DNA of 64,000 nt from Hyaloperonospora brassicae (taxonomy: Eukaryota; Oomycota; Peronosporomycetes; Peronosporales; Peronosporaceae), in contig CANTFL010001193.1 in NCBI GenBank assembly GCA_947650285.1, positions 248,001 through 312,000 of the forward strand, in the 5' to 3' direction. The translations under genes were made by a program, and so were the position numbers. Below the pieces are notes generated by a model that worked only from the letters and a program-made list of their open reading frames with translations, was not told the DNA's origin and searched no databases. Each line of letters begins with the position of its first letter. The first letter of the stretch is position 1. This document shows, in pieces, positions 33,601 through 49,320 of this stretch.

Positions 33601-36600
33601 TGTTAAACGGTGGTGAATTTTGGTGCTGCGATCACGTTTGGTTAATTTCAGAAAAAAATAGGACGAAATAAGGTCAATCTTCCCAAAAATAGTGTCGAAC
33701 CCTGAAAAAGGACAGCTTAAAAGACAATAGCAGTAAGGCATACCTACATTTCAGACGGCATAACCGTAACGGAAACCGAATGTGGCGGCTATATATTACT
33801 ATAATCTTTCGCACTTACGCGAAGCGTCCAGATAGTTCATAGCAAAAAAAATAGCAACTTGAATTTGAAAAAGGAGCGGAAATACATAATAAGCTTTTTA
33901 TTAACTCACTAAAAGATAACATAGATCTTCGGCTTGGTCGTAATATTATTTGTCACTGAAGTGAATAGTTGGAAATTGGGAATTCGTTGTATATGAATAT
34001 CTGATGAGTCATCTTTTTGTACAAAAGCTGGAGATGAAGGCGCATCGCATTCAATGGTGACGGAACACGCTCATAAATTGTCGAGCAGGTAAGGGTCAAA
34101 AAATGTCTTGTTGAAATTTAGTCGAGTGCCCGTAAGGTAAAATTGCGGACGGCATTAAAAAACGAAGTAATGTGATCGAGCGAAAGCATATCGGTATGCA
34201 ATGGAAAATCTAACCGATCGGAAAAGAGAAATGATAGCCGGACGATCGTAGAGTGAATAAATCGAGTCAACGGGGAAGGCAACCATGGCAAAAGCGCTTT
34301 GCGATGTATCATTTCCTTAGCAAACGATAGAAAAATTTCAGACCTGAAAAATTTATACACAACAGGCGTCTCTTGTATGCTATCGATACTCGTACCCAAA
34401 ACCCAAGTACATCATGCTGAGTTTGATCGAAGAAGTCAGAACTGGCAAAACATTATGTTGAAGGACCATTTATGTGCCAAATGTGAAGCGTCAACATGTA
34501 CGACTGTAAATATCAAATGAAGAGGCAATAGGGTTCTATAATCTTGGTCATGTCAAATACGTTTGACGAAATGGCTGATCGTGTCGGCAATTTCGAACCA
34601 TCAACAGTCCATACAGGGAGAGTGTCGACGATGAATCCTTCAGGCGGTAGCGGATAATCGTAGAGTCCTGATGGTGGTCAGGTAAAGCAAGTCTAGGAGA
34701 AAGAATATAAACATGTGATGTCAAAGATGGGCTTGGCTTGATCGAGGAGGACTTACGATTTTCATATTGTAGCTTCATCAGGAAACAGATGAATATAGAG
34801 AAAATATGTATAAAGCCTCATCCTATCTTGATGACTGACGAAGTTACAGGCCTTCTTCATAAATTAATAATGTTGTGATTTTGTCCTTTGAGCTAATTGA
34901 TAATATTGGTAGCTTATATGAAGCGTAGTAATTTTGGACAAAACTGAATCAGCAAATTGACGCCTATTTATGACCTTGGTACCTTAAGTAACAATAGCGG
35001 CGTAAAAAATGAGGAAACGACTTTCCAGTAATAAACTTGAGCCAATGAAGTCATCGAGATATAAAAGAATATAAGCTATTCCGTTATTAAGAAGGCTGTA
35101 TTATATTGCAGCTTGGGCAGAGATAGCCCATTTGGAGGAGGAAGTGATATGACGGCCTCCACGAAGTAGCTGATATATTTAATCCACTTGTTGGAGAAAT
35201 ACGGTAGCTGAAACGGGTAGTAGCTCGACAGCACCCTACATATCATTTTAACTTAATATGATACGCTTATGCACCGGCTTCCTGAGGTTGGGTCGTGCAC
35301 CAATCCTGAAGAAATGCAAATGATAATTTGTAAGCAGGTGAAAAAAGGCAGATCTTTTTTCATTACGGCAACATTTCCTAAATAGTGCCAAAGCTATAAA
35401 AAACAGTCTTGACAATAGATTACCGACCCCGTAGAAAACGAGCACTTATCACTATAAAATATATTATTTCTATACCCGGACAAGAAGCTAAGGTAGATTT
35501 AATTATGGTGTGACAGATTGTTCGAACGCGTTCATCAGATATTTTTGCGCCTATTTTTTGCAATTTTAAGGTACCCAAGATCCAAAGTGGATATAATGAA
35601 AATAATTGGAAAAAGAGTGGTCGATTAGAAAAAATGGCATCGCATTGTTCATATCGAGTCGCACACTAGTGGTGACACAGGTTTTTCGGACGTGATGTAG
35701 AATTATGGGGCATCATAAATGGTATCTATGGATCCGCAAAATCATCAGAAACCATGAGAGCTAAAACAAAATATGGTGAATTTTGATGGCAGAGAGGTCG
35801 GTTGTTGCGCAGTTAGCACAACAAATGTACAAAATATTGGGCAATTGTGAAAGCCTTTGACGAAGGCCAGTTTCTAATCTACAGAAGATCGACCATGAAG
35901 AACTGTCCAATGATTGAACGAGTGTACCTCGATAGACACTGTACAACACCTAAATATGATTGTTTTTTTACCCACCGTTACACAATATGTTTGATATTTG
36001 ACGCGATCAACATCCCATGAGCGAAAGTTTTGGGGTCTTAACAAAGTCCCAACCATATAATGGAGATATATAGAACCAATGATAAACTTACACGTGAGTA
36101 ATTTATTACAGATTTATAAAATTCGACGGTGTATACCGATAAAGCACACCATTGGCACGAATAGCTGTTCGCTGGTAATATGTCTAGACCCGGCATATCT
36201 CGATAAGCGTTGTGCATATTAAGATGCTACAAATGAATTACTTAACTGGTCGCGCCGAGCATAGGCGGCATGTATTGACAAGATATTTAAAAGTATTGTG
36301 CAAAGCGTGATTGATATATGTTTGAGTCGAAATGCTGGGGTTTAACTAATCAAATTTGTACATTTGACTGAACGATAGTCCTTATATACTTACGATGGTG
36401 TATTCAAATTATTGCATTTTGTTGACATCCGGAAGACGTGTCTATAAACGGATTTTAAATTTTTTGTTGTTACCACCGCGGGGAAACGGAATTCGTTTTG
36501 TGGATTCCTTACTCAAACAACCTATGAAATTAAAATTATCTGGCGAAGTTGCGCTCGCAAAGGGCCATATCAAAGTGTTAATGAGATGGTCGAAATGATC

Positions 36601-39600
36601 TCGCTAAAGCAAGATATTTGCTTAATATCAAAAAACAAATGTGGTATGCAGTTACGAGGTGACGAAAGAGGTTGATAAAGTCTACTGAAAGTGGCATTCG
36701 TATGCCAAAAATACACAGCAATACTGATGATTCGATCGATTCGCTTATGCTCATCGAAGAAACACACAAGATTACTGCTAGTATCGGGATACGTAGCCAA
36801 GGGTGTGAGGTAACGTAGGAGTTGATCTTTAGCATGAATCCACTCAAAAATTAAGTCAAGATCTTAAACGGAAGCATTTAAGCAAGCGGAGATGTCTATG
36901 ACAATGTAGACAATTTATCAGGATAGGCTATTCGCGCCGTCAAATTTGGTTACCACTAAATGACTGGAACAGCATACGAGTGTGTGATGTCTAAATATAC
37001 TGTCGAGGCAGTGATAGACGAGATTCTAGCAAAAAGGATCAAATTGTTTGAGTGTATCCGGGTCTTATGCTGATACAAAAGCGTAATTAATTCAAGCCGA
37101 TCATATCAATTATAAAGGTCAGCACGGCTAGCGTCGTGGATAATGGAGCCTGGAGAACGTCAATCCAAAAATGTTTCCAAAGTCATGTTAAATGCATTCA
37201 TGATCATGTGGATCGAAGCGAAGCAACTTTAATTAGCCGGAGTTGATCGCTCGTTCTTCTATTTAAACGAGCCCATAAATCACGTGAAGTATACACAATA
37301 TTTATCCAAAAAGCCTTATATGAATACATGGAGAATACAATATGCCGCAGCGCTAATATGAAACGAGGTCTCAATTAAAGATTTAAAAAAGGTGTGCTTC
37401 ATTTTAAAGAATAGCAACAATATTGTTGGGCCCAAGCTCATAAATGTTGGAATAAAGCCAAAATCAACAGTTGTGAACATCCGCAGTATGACGACGTAAT
37501 TATTTTCGATGCAATTGTTGACTGAAACGATCATTTTCTTTGAACTCGATAAATATATAGCCTAAAAAATATACCTTTATTGGGGTATGGGCGGCGCTTT
37601 TCACACATTAAGAACCCGCTTTAAGATCCTTTGCCGCCTTTTGTGAAAACAATTAAAGTCAAAAATTTTTTATCATAGTATTACAATGGGTATCCTTAGC
37701 TAATATCACTTGTGTCTTGATAATGTTCCTGTTCGGCAGACGGAAACTTAACACTGATCTGAAAACGAAAAGCCAATGCGTGTTGTACAAAAGTAGCATT
37801 CTGTCATATAACAAATATATGCGGAATTAAACTCGTGGTCACAAAAATCTCTAATGGATCATGGGTTTACCGTACAATGATCTGTTACAGCTTTTTTGAC
37901 TACAAATTGATGTGGTAATACATTATTAAAATATATAATCTCAATAGAAGAACAAGTGCATGTATGGCGTCATGAAAAAGATAGTCTGTATGTTTTAGTA
38001 GCTGACGATGCACAATATTAGTATTTACAGCTAACTAAAATTTTCTTGCATAGCCTGAGACAACCTAGATTCAGAATAAGAGTTTGTCAAAATGACAAAC
38101 GCGAGGTAATTAAGCCGGTCATTCGGGACAATCTTTGTTAATTAGTGCTAAAATCATATTATCAGGGTTGTATTAAATGGTTCCAACGGATTCAAAAGGA
38201 AAGGAAAGTGGCGGGGCGCTCTTAAAAATGGTGGATCTGGAGTTAAACTGATTATAAGAAAAAGGGGCCACCTCTCAGAAATAGGGTTCCAAAGAATAAT
38301 TGGGTCACGAAGTCAACGAGATTCTCGGAAGGAAATGATGTGCATAATCAATCAAGAGAGTAAGTATCCAGAGTACCGGTTAAATGGTATCTTAAGGAGT
38401 AGAGCACGGGCTTTTACCTAAAGACTCGGTCCCTAGAAGTATACTTAGCTCTCATTAATTGACACAATCTTCATTGGCCGACCTTGATCTACATCATTTG
38501 ACCGCGGTCTATCGGGTTGTAGTTCGGCCCCTCATCGGCAAACACGGTACTTTGGGGTAGTGTAGACCATTGTCTTTAAGGATAGACCCCGGTGCCTCCC
38601 AGGTAGACCCTATCGCTTGAGGAATGGCTTTAACTAAACAATTAAATAAATATCCAGGTCATATGGAAAGGAAAGAGTAAAGTAGCTAAGTGTAGGAATA
38701 TATTGAACACTACTCAATGAGCATGCTAAGTGGTACGTCTTTGTCGTGCATTAAAGGACACGATAATTCTGGCTGCCTGTTCCGGTGAAGGGACATTTTT
38801 TGCCCCTCCCTCGTTAAAGACAATTGTGTGGCAAGACCGTGTGCACGTAGAACCCTAGGAAGTATTTGGCCGGCGGATTTATCTAGTAGCAATTCCCAAA
38901 CTCCGCTATCGAAAGCGACCTCTCAACCCAGCGTTTAGGGAGTAAGGCAAAAGCCAGATGGTTATTACTGCTGAGGCAAATAGAATAGCCAGGAGCGACG
39001 ACCTTCCCAAAAAAGATGGCTATAAGTCTACTCGAACTATTCAATTGAGTGACCATCTTGTGGTCTACTGAGTGAAGCATATTCAATCAAGAAATTGCAG
39101 GTCTAACACTCATAAAATTAAGATTCACATCTACACCTAAGACTAACGAAGAGTGCAAATTTCAGACGACTATTTTACAAGATGAGTCTAGGTCCATACG
39201 TGGCGTCAGCGTAAACCTCCATAAGTGACAGTTCGGCACAGTGAGGTATCATTACTCAGACGTTGTGAACCCACTCTACTACAAGAGCACTTGAGTGTAC
39301 TTAACAAAAGGTCAACGAATCTTAAAGAACTAAGACGCGCCATCCGCTTACAAACTTCGTGCCTCATCGTAAACAAATTAACCTATAAGACATTAGCTAA
39401 CGCGACAATCAGCTTAGGCGCATCCGTACAAATTTCTTCCTTGACCTCACGGTAACCCTCAAGGTTGTATTGCCATCAAGAAAGAGCCTCATCAGCATCA
39501 TTAAAATAGAGCAAGTTGTGGTGATTGGCCTATATTGGCTGTTCTCGTAAGATGGACCAGACACGACGTAAAATTTATACGTGACCACTTTGCTTTTGCT

Positions 39601-42600
39601 ACTTCAGCTTTATAGTATCGGTAAAGCATACAACGACTAGCATTCTCCTTCTCCAATAGCGATAAACTAAGTCGATATTTGTGAGAATTAGGAATTTATA
39701 TCAAGCATGTTTGTATTTCCTTTAAAATTATTGTATGGTGTGTAGAGTCTATCACCCGTTGCTGAAGAAGTCTTATCATTGATCATAAAAACATGTGTGT
39801 TATAATAGGTCCGTTTATGATGAGCTAGCTAGATAAACCAACGAATAAAGAGAAATCGTTTCGATTGTCCAGCAGTGTGAAAATGGACGGCCAACATATC
39901 ACCTCATAAAGAGATAATAAAAATCTTGTCGAGTGGGAATGGACAGTTGCACAAGTCAATGGAGTCTATTGGAATTTGATGTCGCTGCATATTTAGCCGA
40001 ATTACGATCAGAGTTCTCAGCTCGATGAATAAAAATGAAGAGGGTAAAATCTTGTTGTATCGTTGTATTTGTGACTAACGACACAGTCCCAAATAGGATT
40101 TAAATAGAATCCAAAGAGGGGGCTTTAATTTTACACAGCGACCTCTATTGAGATGGATCAGAGGAGGTTTTAGGTATATTCGGTTACGTATACGACCCAA
40201 CATATTTAACCTTGTTCATTATTTACCGGCGATGTGTAAATGTACCTTCCCTGGTAGAATATATATCCACGTATCTCTAGGTCTCGGTTCCAGTGCAGTT
40301 CCACTCGGCCACAGGGGTCAATCTATTAAGATGGGACAAGACAGCTGGAGAGTCTGCTTTTGACCTAATCTAAAAATCTGTACCGCGAGCACGAGCTATT
40401 TAAATGAAAATAGGTTCAAAGAGCGCTGGAGGTGCTAAACGCTCCGCAAAACAAATTAAGACAACGCAACTTGTCGCTTTGTCAAGGATAGACGCCAGAT
40501 TTACGAAGTAACGCGAACCTTACTTCGAAAAGCGTGTGATTTATGTTGCAATGTCAAAGCGTTTAGAATAAGCAAATTGAGGTCTGAAGCAGTGTCTCAG
40601 ACCGTCCCCGTATAACATAACCTCACGCTAGAAATCAGCCAATAGTTTTATAAAGCGATCTGGGTGAGGTTCATTCCAATAATGTGCTCGGTCGTCCTTC
40701 GCGGGTCCATTAAGCACCTTATCCAGGTGCTTGAGATTTTATTTATGCGGAATAAGAATCCTTCTACGACGTAGTTCTGCCGAATAATTTGGTGTCGGTA
40801 CAATATTAAATGCAAAACTAAGTATACTTTATACGTTGAAAGAGCAAAATCCGATCATCTATCCAAAGCAAAGAGTTACTCAGTAGATGACAAAGGACAT
40901 CAGTGCGACAAAGCATTAAGAAGTGCTATAGTATACAAACGATACAAAAAAGAGACGCTTCTGCGGATCCCTATCTGCAACTAGAAGGGAAAAGTTTCAA
41001 TTGGGGACATAACCGCGCGAAGCAAAGAAACTAATACCCACTTCGCGAAGCGTATAGTGTACCTTAAAACAAGAGGCAATGAACCTGCAATCCTCTAGCT
41101 CAATTCGATGTACATTGTAAATACTGAAGCTTGGTGAAGAGTTGTGCGTGTGCATAAAAAATAAGGGTAATATCCAGAGCTTTATTATGTGCAAGTTTGT
41201 GCACATATTGTGTACGCCGACTTATAGGGGTTTTGTGCTCTCACATGTCATAAACACTTGTAGTCAAACCGATTTAGTGTGGAAGCACTATCCGAGAGAT
41301 AATAAATTCGGTAATTATTTTGACCATAGAGGATAAGATAGCCTTCAGGTTTTGTTGTTTTGGGGTCACTAGCACTGCCTACCAGCCGTGACGTTCTTTA
41401 CTCTCCGTATGATGACACCACCAGAGATAGAAAAAGACATCCAATAATCAAATAGTGGTCAGAACAGAATTAGTGGACAGTAAAGTGAATTATTTCACAA
41501 AAGGAAAATAATACACATAAATAAATATATCGGGTTTTGGTTAACTACTTCGTTGTCCAATATCTTAAGCTTCCTAATTATCGTTTATAGTAATCTTCTT
41601 CAGTAGAAGTTCGATCGATAGTTTACGCAGCTACAGAAAAGGAAGAAGCGGGAGCGGCATTGGAAACGCAACAAGAAAAATATTAAGCCATAGCAGCGGG
41701 AGAAAAGACGAACGTCAGAAAACAATGGGCTAAAGACGCTTGACTGGTGTCGCTGATGGCGTTATCCGGAATACTTGGTACGAAGAAGGCAAATTGAGAT
41801 TAATGACGGCATTTGTACGTGTAACCATCGGTGTAATGCTGACCGAAAACTGTATATTATGAAGTACGTGTGCTGGACGGCTTAGATCCATTTTGTAACT
41901 AAAAGGTTCGTTTCACAATATATATCTTGTGTAGGAAGCCTTAAAATTGATGTATTTATACATTTTTTAAGTTTTTATAATCATAAAAAAGATTGCTTTG
42001 GTTTAGCTAAAGAGGACACGCCTTGTTATGGGCTCTTTAATTAATATAGTCGATATGCCTTTTCACAGTGTATACGCCTTAATCCGGTGACCAAGTGATC
42101 TTGTTATTTGTGAGTATATTGATTATAAATAAGTTTATTATATGCTAATCACTACATCAGTCTTTAACATGAAGTTCTTGGCATTGTTAATTCTCAATGA
42201 GGTCATTTTTATATATTTTTAATTAGATATAAATGTCGTTGTCAATTATACAAAATAATTGGCCTAATGATAGGGAGCCTTTCTATGGATAGGAGCTGGC
42301 AAAATCGCGCATCATATAGTATAATTGTATACAATTTACGGCTAATAATGTAATTACTGATCCATTGTGAGGGTGGATTAAGTTTATTTATCAGATGCCA
42401 AATTGGTCGCGCTTTAAAAAATGACTAAATATTTGGCTCAGCGTATAAAAATATTTTCTGATACAAGGTCTGGTCGTGCTAATCACACGTATCGACGGCT
42501 ACGGCAAAATATTAGACATCACTTAAGCATGGTCATGGAACGAGTGGCGTCGGCAACGAAAATAATTTTTTGCGTCTCTACGAGACGAATGAACAAGATG

Positions 42601-45600
42601 TGACCGACATTGCTACTCATTCTATCAATTAAGTTAAAAATTGTATAACCTCTATATGTGGTTTCAAACTATAATGATGATCTCAACCTGATATTATTGT
42701 CTTCGAGAATATATCAATATCGTTTGCATTGTGAGATCTTAAAGGCATAGTAAATAAATGGACACACATGCGTTGAGCGTCTTTTGCGATGCATATCCGC
42801 AAGGAACTCATTAATTTCACAACTTACGCACATCATTTTTGTCTCGGAACCAAGCTTTTTACAAATGTTTACGCTTTTTGTCCATCAGTTGGGGTGATAA
42901 CGAAGTAATTATATATGTCAAGACTCGATAGTCTTATAGGTGCAGTACAGATTGAACCTATCTTTACGGGGGCCCATGTGACCTTGTTCATAAGAGGTGC
43001 ATCAAAGTCGTTACAAATATCAAAAACTTTCGTGTTTATCTATCTAGCTTAAAAGGAAGGTATACATAGCACTAAACGATGAGCTGAGCTATAAGTCGGA
43101 TATAGCTAGGTATTATCGCTTTGACTCGATCTCTGTTTATATGAGCGCCTCGGCGTAATTTAAGCCAAAACGTATGACTCTTTGCCATACCAAAGATAAA
43201 AGTTAGCTGAGCTCTACATTGATGTGAAACAACGCCACATTTCTCGATGTCATACGTGCGATAGACCTAAGTAATGTTTTCAAGGACGTCCGTTGCTATA
43301 CCGTGCCATAACCTAATGAGCCAAAAAAATTCGCCACAAATTAAAGACTTGGTTCAGCGCAGGAAAAAGTCAACTTTTAGTAGATGGGAGCGCATCAAGA
43401 GGAGTACTAGACTCAGTTGTACTTCGCAAAAATCTTGGTAAGACAGTCTAATGTTTGTAGATCTAAACGCTCGATACAAAAGAAAGAGTGCGCTACGGGC
43501 GGGCTGGTCGCAAAAGATCTTGTTATCGGATTTGCAAAGCCTTCAACATTCTTGATTTTTTGATAAGTGAATCAATATGCTCAAAGCGTCATTTGGAGAG
43601 GATTAAAAATGAAACTGAAAAGATAATATCCCGAGATAGTAAGACATTACTTTTTCATAAAATACAAGAACGCGTTTAACTGTACAGAAGGGCTTCAAAC
43701 CCTAAACGTAACGGAATTGGACATTTATGGCGTAGTAAGCTGCAATTTGTTTACGCGACCAAAGATATGTTCTTATTCTCCGCCTAGCATTGTACAACTA
43801 GGAAAATAAAGTAGCTTGAGGTCGAAGACCTGAAGCGCAACGCGCATTGCTTCATATGGAGACTTGGTTGACCATTTACCCACCTACGTTTAACGAAATG
43901 CGCTATTGATAAGATCAATTGCTTTATTCTCCTGTTTTCTGGACATGAAATTGTCTGAGATAAATGATAGTAAATAAATATATACAGAAGTCCCGAGCAA
44001 GTTAGCCGATTGTTCGTAATATGGTACGATTATAATAAAGCAATCACTGGTTGTGTCACAGATCTATAATTGCTAACACGTTAATGAATTAAGTCTAAAA
44101 CGTTTTCATGCAGAGCTCGAAAGATAAGCGTACGGTGGCACGTACATATCCACTAAAATATTACAGCTGTGACAGCTACTCATACTACTTCGATCAAGAT
44201 ACTGCATATATTACAGATAACAAAAAAGCTAGTGATATCATTCGGAATTCGTTATCCTAATTTTAAAGATGTATATTGTCTCATCAAAGAGACAGCATCG
44301 TTTTCAATTTGCAGCTACAAGAAGCAAAGCGTCTATTCTACGACAAAGTGGTAATAGTGATACACAATACACACTTGTAAATGGTAGCGCGAGACTGTTT
44401 CTATTTAAATTCTGTTTACAAGCTATTTAAAAAGTCTAGTTTGAGGTTTTATCGAGCCGTAAAGTCTGGTGACGTGCTTGATCCATCGGTCATTTTGCTT
44501 CTTTATATCCTAACACATCCTTATTTATGAAAGAGTTAGTCGTTTAGGACATAAGGCTGGCATTTATTGCATATTGTTGTAATTTAAGATTTTTATTGGA
44601 ATATCCGACATCGACATTCTTCGAAAAATTGTTTAAGTCGTGGTACAAAATTGACCGTTTGTGTTATCTGCCGAGAAAGGTGTTTGCCGTGAAATATTGA
44701 CCTATTTTCCGAAAATTATTATTGCGTTTATTAGCGGTTTCATATGTTAGTACTATCGGATGACGTCCTATACGAGTGATATCGCGCAAAACGCTCGACA
44801 GGAAGTTGCGTAAAGGTAATTATCATTATATTATTCTTTTTACAGTATAATTTATATGGTCAAATGGAACGTATCAAATTTATAAATATCATTGGCTAAA
44901 TGAGCCCTCTGTTGAGCCGAGATTTTAAATACCAAAAATTAGCGCGCTTCATTATGCAATGTACATATGCAATATTTTGTAGGAAAAAATGGGTCGACGG
45001 CTGTTACTTATCGCTCATGCAATCCATTATTTCGCTGCTGAGATAAATTATCACTATAATCGATATGCTTCGTGTACGGCTAGTGATGTAAAAGCGTTAT
45101 CGTCTACGTCATGAACATCTAAAAGTTTTAATACCAATTAATGAGACCTATAAAAGCAATAAAAACAATAAACTTTGATGCAGTTAATAACCTGCCCGAC
45201 GTGAACCTTACATTGATCATTGACGATTAATTTTTGCGTGCACAGGAACGAATAATCTGGGTGAATAAAAATTAAAATAATATGGTCAAATGGGTAAAGT
45301 AAGAATTACGGATGATGTACTAGGTTGTTGTACAATAATATCATTCTTAATCATATAACGGTAAGAGAATAGCTCATATGGCTAAATGTTTTAACGCAGA
45401 CAATGAGAGCCTCTTCCAGGCCCCAATTGTGGCATTTAAAGATCCTGATCGGACCTTGGAATTCGTATTTGACTCTCCAGACGTTTTAATAAGCTATGGT
45501 TTACTGCAATTAGACACTGATGATCATGAGCACGTTGTCGCGTATGAATTGTGACAGCTCATTTAGCGACGAACTGTACACCTTCCTACATACTTAATTT

Positions 45601-48600
45601 TCGATGAAGTACGATCAAGCCAATTATAAACTTATTTGCATATCTCTAAACAATTGTGATATATACATACCCTATTTTACTACATAACGCGACACATTTA
45701 ACGAATTGCTGTTTCAACGAAAGAGTCGTTAAAATTGAATTTCTACCAAAATTGAAGTGAATTATAGCGTATAATTTGGGTAAGCAATATGCATTGGCCT
45801 ATGTGTTATTTAGCATCCCTGAAAATGAGTATGTTCATGTAACGACATTGTCGTTTTTCATAACGGAATTGATCTGTTTGGATCGCCCAATGTGATTATT
45901 GTGTATCTTTGCTACTTGCCTTATGAAGATAAAGGTAACGACTCCTACATACATTCGTAAGCACGATTGCGCGCAAGGTCATGTTGATTTTTTGATTTCT
46001 CAAAACCTGTAATCTTGCTGCACAGATATCGAAAAAGGCCTAGCATTTTTGTTCTCAATGAAAATATAAAGTATTTAGTCCGTGACAATTAACGAAATAG
46101 TGCGTAAAATAGCCATTATGGTCGTAAATACCCCATGGCTCCACAAGCTTATTTTATTGTTTGCTTAAGATGTATAAGTGGAATGGCAGACGAGAGCTTC
46201 TGTGCAATATGCAACGGAAAAACCTCGAGCCCACATGGATACGCTGCTTGCTTATTGTCTTTACGTTCTAGGTGAAGGAACCAATCGGTATCAGATTTGT
46301 TATTTTTTAACGAATTATTTAAATTGAAACACAGGCGGTGTGGTATCCTTTGAGTATTTGGTCAAGATGACTCACCGAGTGGCTGTGACGGGTTCCATAG
46401 ATGCCGAAGGTACAGATAACCTTAAATTTTTAACGATCAAGTACATTGCCAATACTTGTAAAATGAGACAATTATCGAATACCAATATCCTCTCTATATC
46501 TCTATATTGGATGTTGTGGAAGTCCGTCTTTTAATGCACTCTTCCATAAAAAATATGTTTATATCGGGTCATCCAAAGCCGAATTGGTTAAATTATGCGC
46601 ACTGATTGTATGATCGTTTATATTGACCCATACACATGAGCCGATACGTCAAAGCGCTGGGGATCATGCTACTATCGTAAATTGTGGTGTGAGTTAGCGG
46701 CGTACACGTCTTTGATAACTCAAGTTGTCTTTATGTGAATAATTTCCACACTCGTAATTGTTACAGTTTTTTTACGCATTTTTGATCGTTTAGGGGAAGT
46801 TATGTTTCATCGTCTGCTTTATACTAGCTCTTTACGGTATACGAATAGGTAAGCTATTATTTGCAACGCGATTATGTATCTTAGAAATGTACGTGAAATA
46901 GAAGCTGACCTCTAAATCGAACAACGAGAATTTAAAATCGGCAGAGGTTGTTTTAAAAATTACGGGGTCGACAAGCGATTATTACTGAATCATAGGAATC
47001 TATTAAGATATATGAGGTCTGTCTATCAGTAAAAATTAAGTTTACGCTATAATGAGCAACTATTTAGCTAGGTAGAAAGGACATTGCGTATATACGCTTT
47101 ATCTTCCTCGCAAATAGTGCACAAATACAATTGTTAAATAAGCCTAACTGATAACTACCGTGACCCTTCTCTTGTAAAACCTGGATGCTTTTAAGCCGAG
47201 AAAAGTAATATGCCACGAATCAACGACTTCGCATCAGGCTGCACAGCAGTCCATCCAAACAGGGTTGACCTTTTTTCCAGGTAAGATTAGGGTTACTATT
47301 GGTATCAAGCGTCTAAGACGATACAGAAGACGTTGACCTAGTGTGTCCCAACAACAATCAAATTGATTAAAATCATCATGGGCTGCCTCTGGCGCGTCGT
47401 CCGACGCTTGTACTCTATAAAAGAAAGGAAAACGTTACTTATGAGTAGATAAATCAACAAATTAATGCCGTCTTAATGCCTGATACGAACACTATGTTAT
47501 GTGGAGAAAGCATCCTTCATCAGGGAAATCGCGGGAAAGTGAGATATTGTTGCGGCAAGATTGACCCTATGCCGTTATAATTTTTTTCCTACCTCGTGCA
47601 AGACCACCGACAACCCAAACACTCTAAAACTAGCAGGTCTTGGTGAAGGTGGACTCTATTTTTGTTGCGCCATAAACCCGTGGCCGGAACAGGCAAAGCT
47701 ATTGTTTACACTAGCGGATGTGGTTATTCTAATAAAAAATTATAATGATCACAAACTGCATGTAACCTATGAGAATGCAACTTAATCACGCAGTTGTCGG
47801 ATAAAACGAACATCTGATAAACCTGCACAAGTTTATAATTGCATATATTGTGCAATAACCGTACATTCTACATCAATCGGTAATATATGGCTTACTTTAA
47901 TGTCCGTTTTTAACGGGTGAATGATCATGGGATCGGTCATGTTTGAGGATGTTGGTGCAGCTTTGCCTGACATTTGAACGTGAGTTTGTACATCATTCGA
48001 CATATTTTTTAAGTTTCAGACAGCGATTGCGTATATCTGGAATTCAGCCAGGGCACGCGATGACATTTGCTCAAATTTGGTACCCTATCTCACCAAATTT
48101 TGGCCCGCGAATTAATGATCCCGCTTATCGATGTAAGAATGTCAAAAAGACGAATATTTGCTAGAATGCACATATGCAATATCCTACCGTGAACAGGCAA
48201 TCGAACCTAAATAAAACGGTTGGTTGTACAGACTGTCGGTATTATGTTTGGCTTATAAAAAAGTGGATTTCTCTGCTTGGTTTGCGCATCGGGGAACCTC
48301 GTCGTGGGAGATTTTCGCTTCTTAGTTATTCCCCCTCATTTGACTACAGGTGCCTGTAGACTCCTCATCATTTTCAACAAATTATAGCTCTCGCATTCTA
48401 CAATGTCTTCTTCAAGATTGCTGCGCAAAGTCTGTGACTCGTCGCCTGATGGCGTCACACTAGCTTGTAATGTGAGCACTACTGTGAGCTATCTATTCTG
48501 CCATAGACAAAGTCTATTAAGAAATCTACGAGTATTGGTTTGTGGCCTTAATATTAGAGTAGGGGGAGGTGAAACGGTGGTTCACCTTGGTGAAACAGCC

Positions 48601-49320
48601 ATGTTATACGTTAAAATCGTTGCTATCATACGGACGACCAACCATGGTATGCGGTGTAAACGGTGACCAGCTGCTGACCGGATCCTGGCTCCCAATTTTT
48701 CCCTTATAAACCCCATAAACTGTGTCCGAAGTCATAACTAACCCAACAATAACAGCACTGGAGAAATTTCACGGCGACACTAATCTAGGAAAATACCAAT
48801 CACCATGATTAATTATGTGTTTATTGCAGTGTTGTACTTAAGATATATATATACATATATCGATATATATATATATCGTTGTAAGTGCTTGCTAGAGTGG
48901 GGGAAAATAATTTTTTTGCACATTTAAATAGACATTTTATGATGTCTCCTGCTGTCGTATGACTTTACAAAAGGATACGTTCGATTAACATTCTAGTGTT
49001 TCAAATAAGAAACATAATCTTGAAATTTATCTATACAAGACACTTGCCTCATTTAGACGACCTATAATTTAAACATATCAAGACCATACTGAAATATGTA
49101 TTCTTGATCATTGTGTTCTGCAAATTGAAAGAGTCCTTCCGTCCGATGAACCAGGACATAGTAATACTGTCAGATCATATATATATATATAAGTGATCTA
49201 AGTAATACTTAAAATATAAGTAGCAAATAAAAAACCTCTTTTTTTTGTTAAAATTAATTTCACGGACTCAGTTCCCCATCAAGCTGTAGACTTCCTCCGG
49301 TTCGAAGATAAAAAACTGCT
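33601..49320. other. Large AT-rich region without recognisable genes
   Basis: About 15.7 kb in which no open frame exceeds 87 codons and none has a known motif. Composition is very different from the gene blocks: 34861-34920 has 15 G/C of 60, against 35 of 60 at 4621-4680 in the IDH gene. Few simple repeats occur; an AT run lies at 48842-48877 and another near 49180. The segment 38150-39450 is somewhat less AT-rich, and its minus strand near 38930-38970 reads ALLPKRWVERSL, reminiscent of IS5-like transposases, too weak to call. The most likely content is very old, mutated repeats. Confidence 0.6.
48842..48877. repeat. AT-dinucleotide-rich palindromic tract
   Basis: Alternating AT/TA runs around TACATATATCGATATAT form a self-complementary low-complexity tract. 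Confidence 0.8.
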
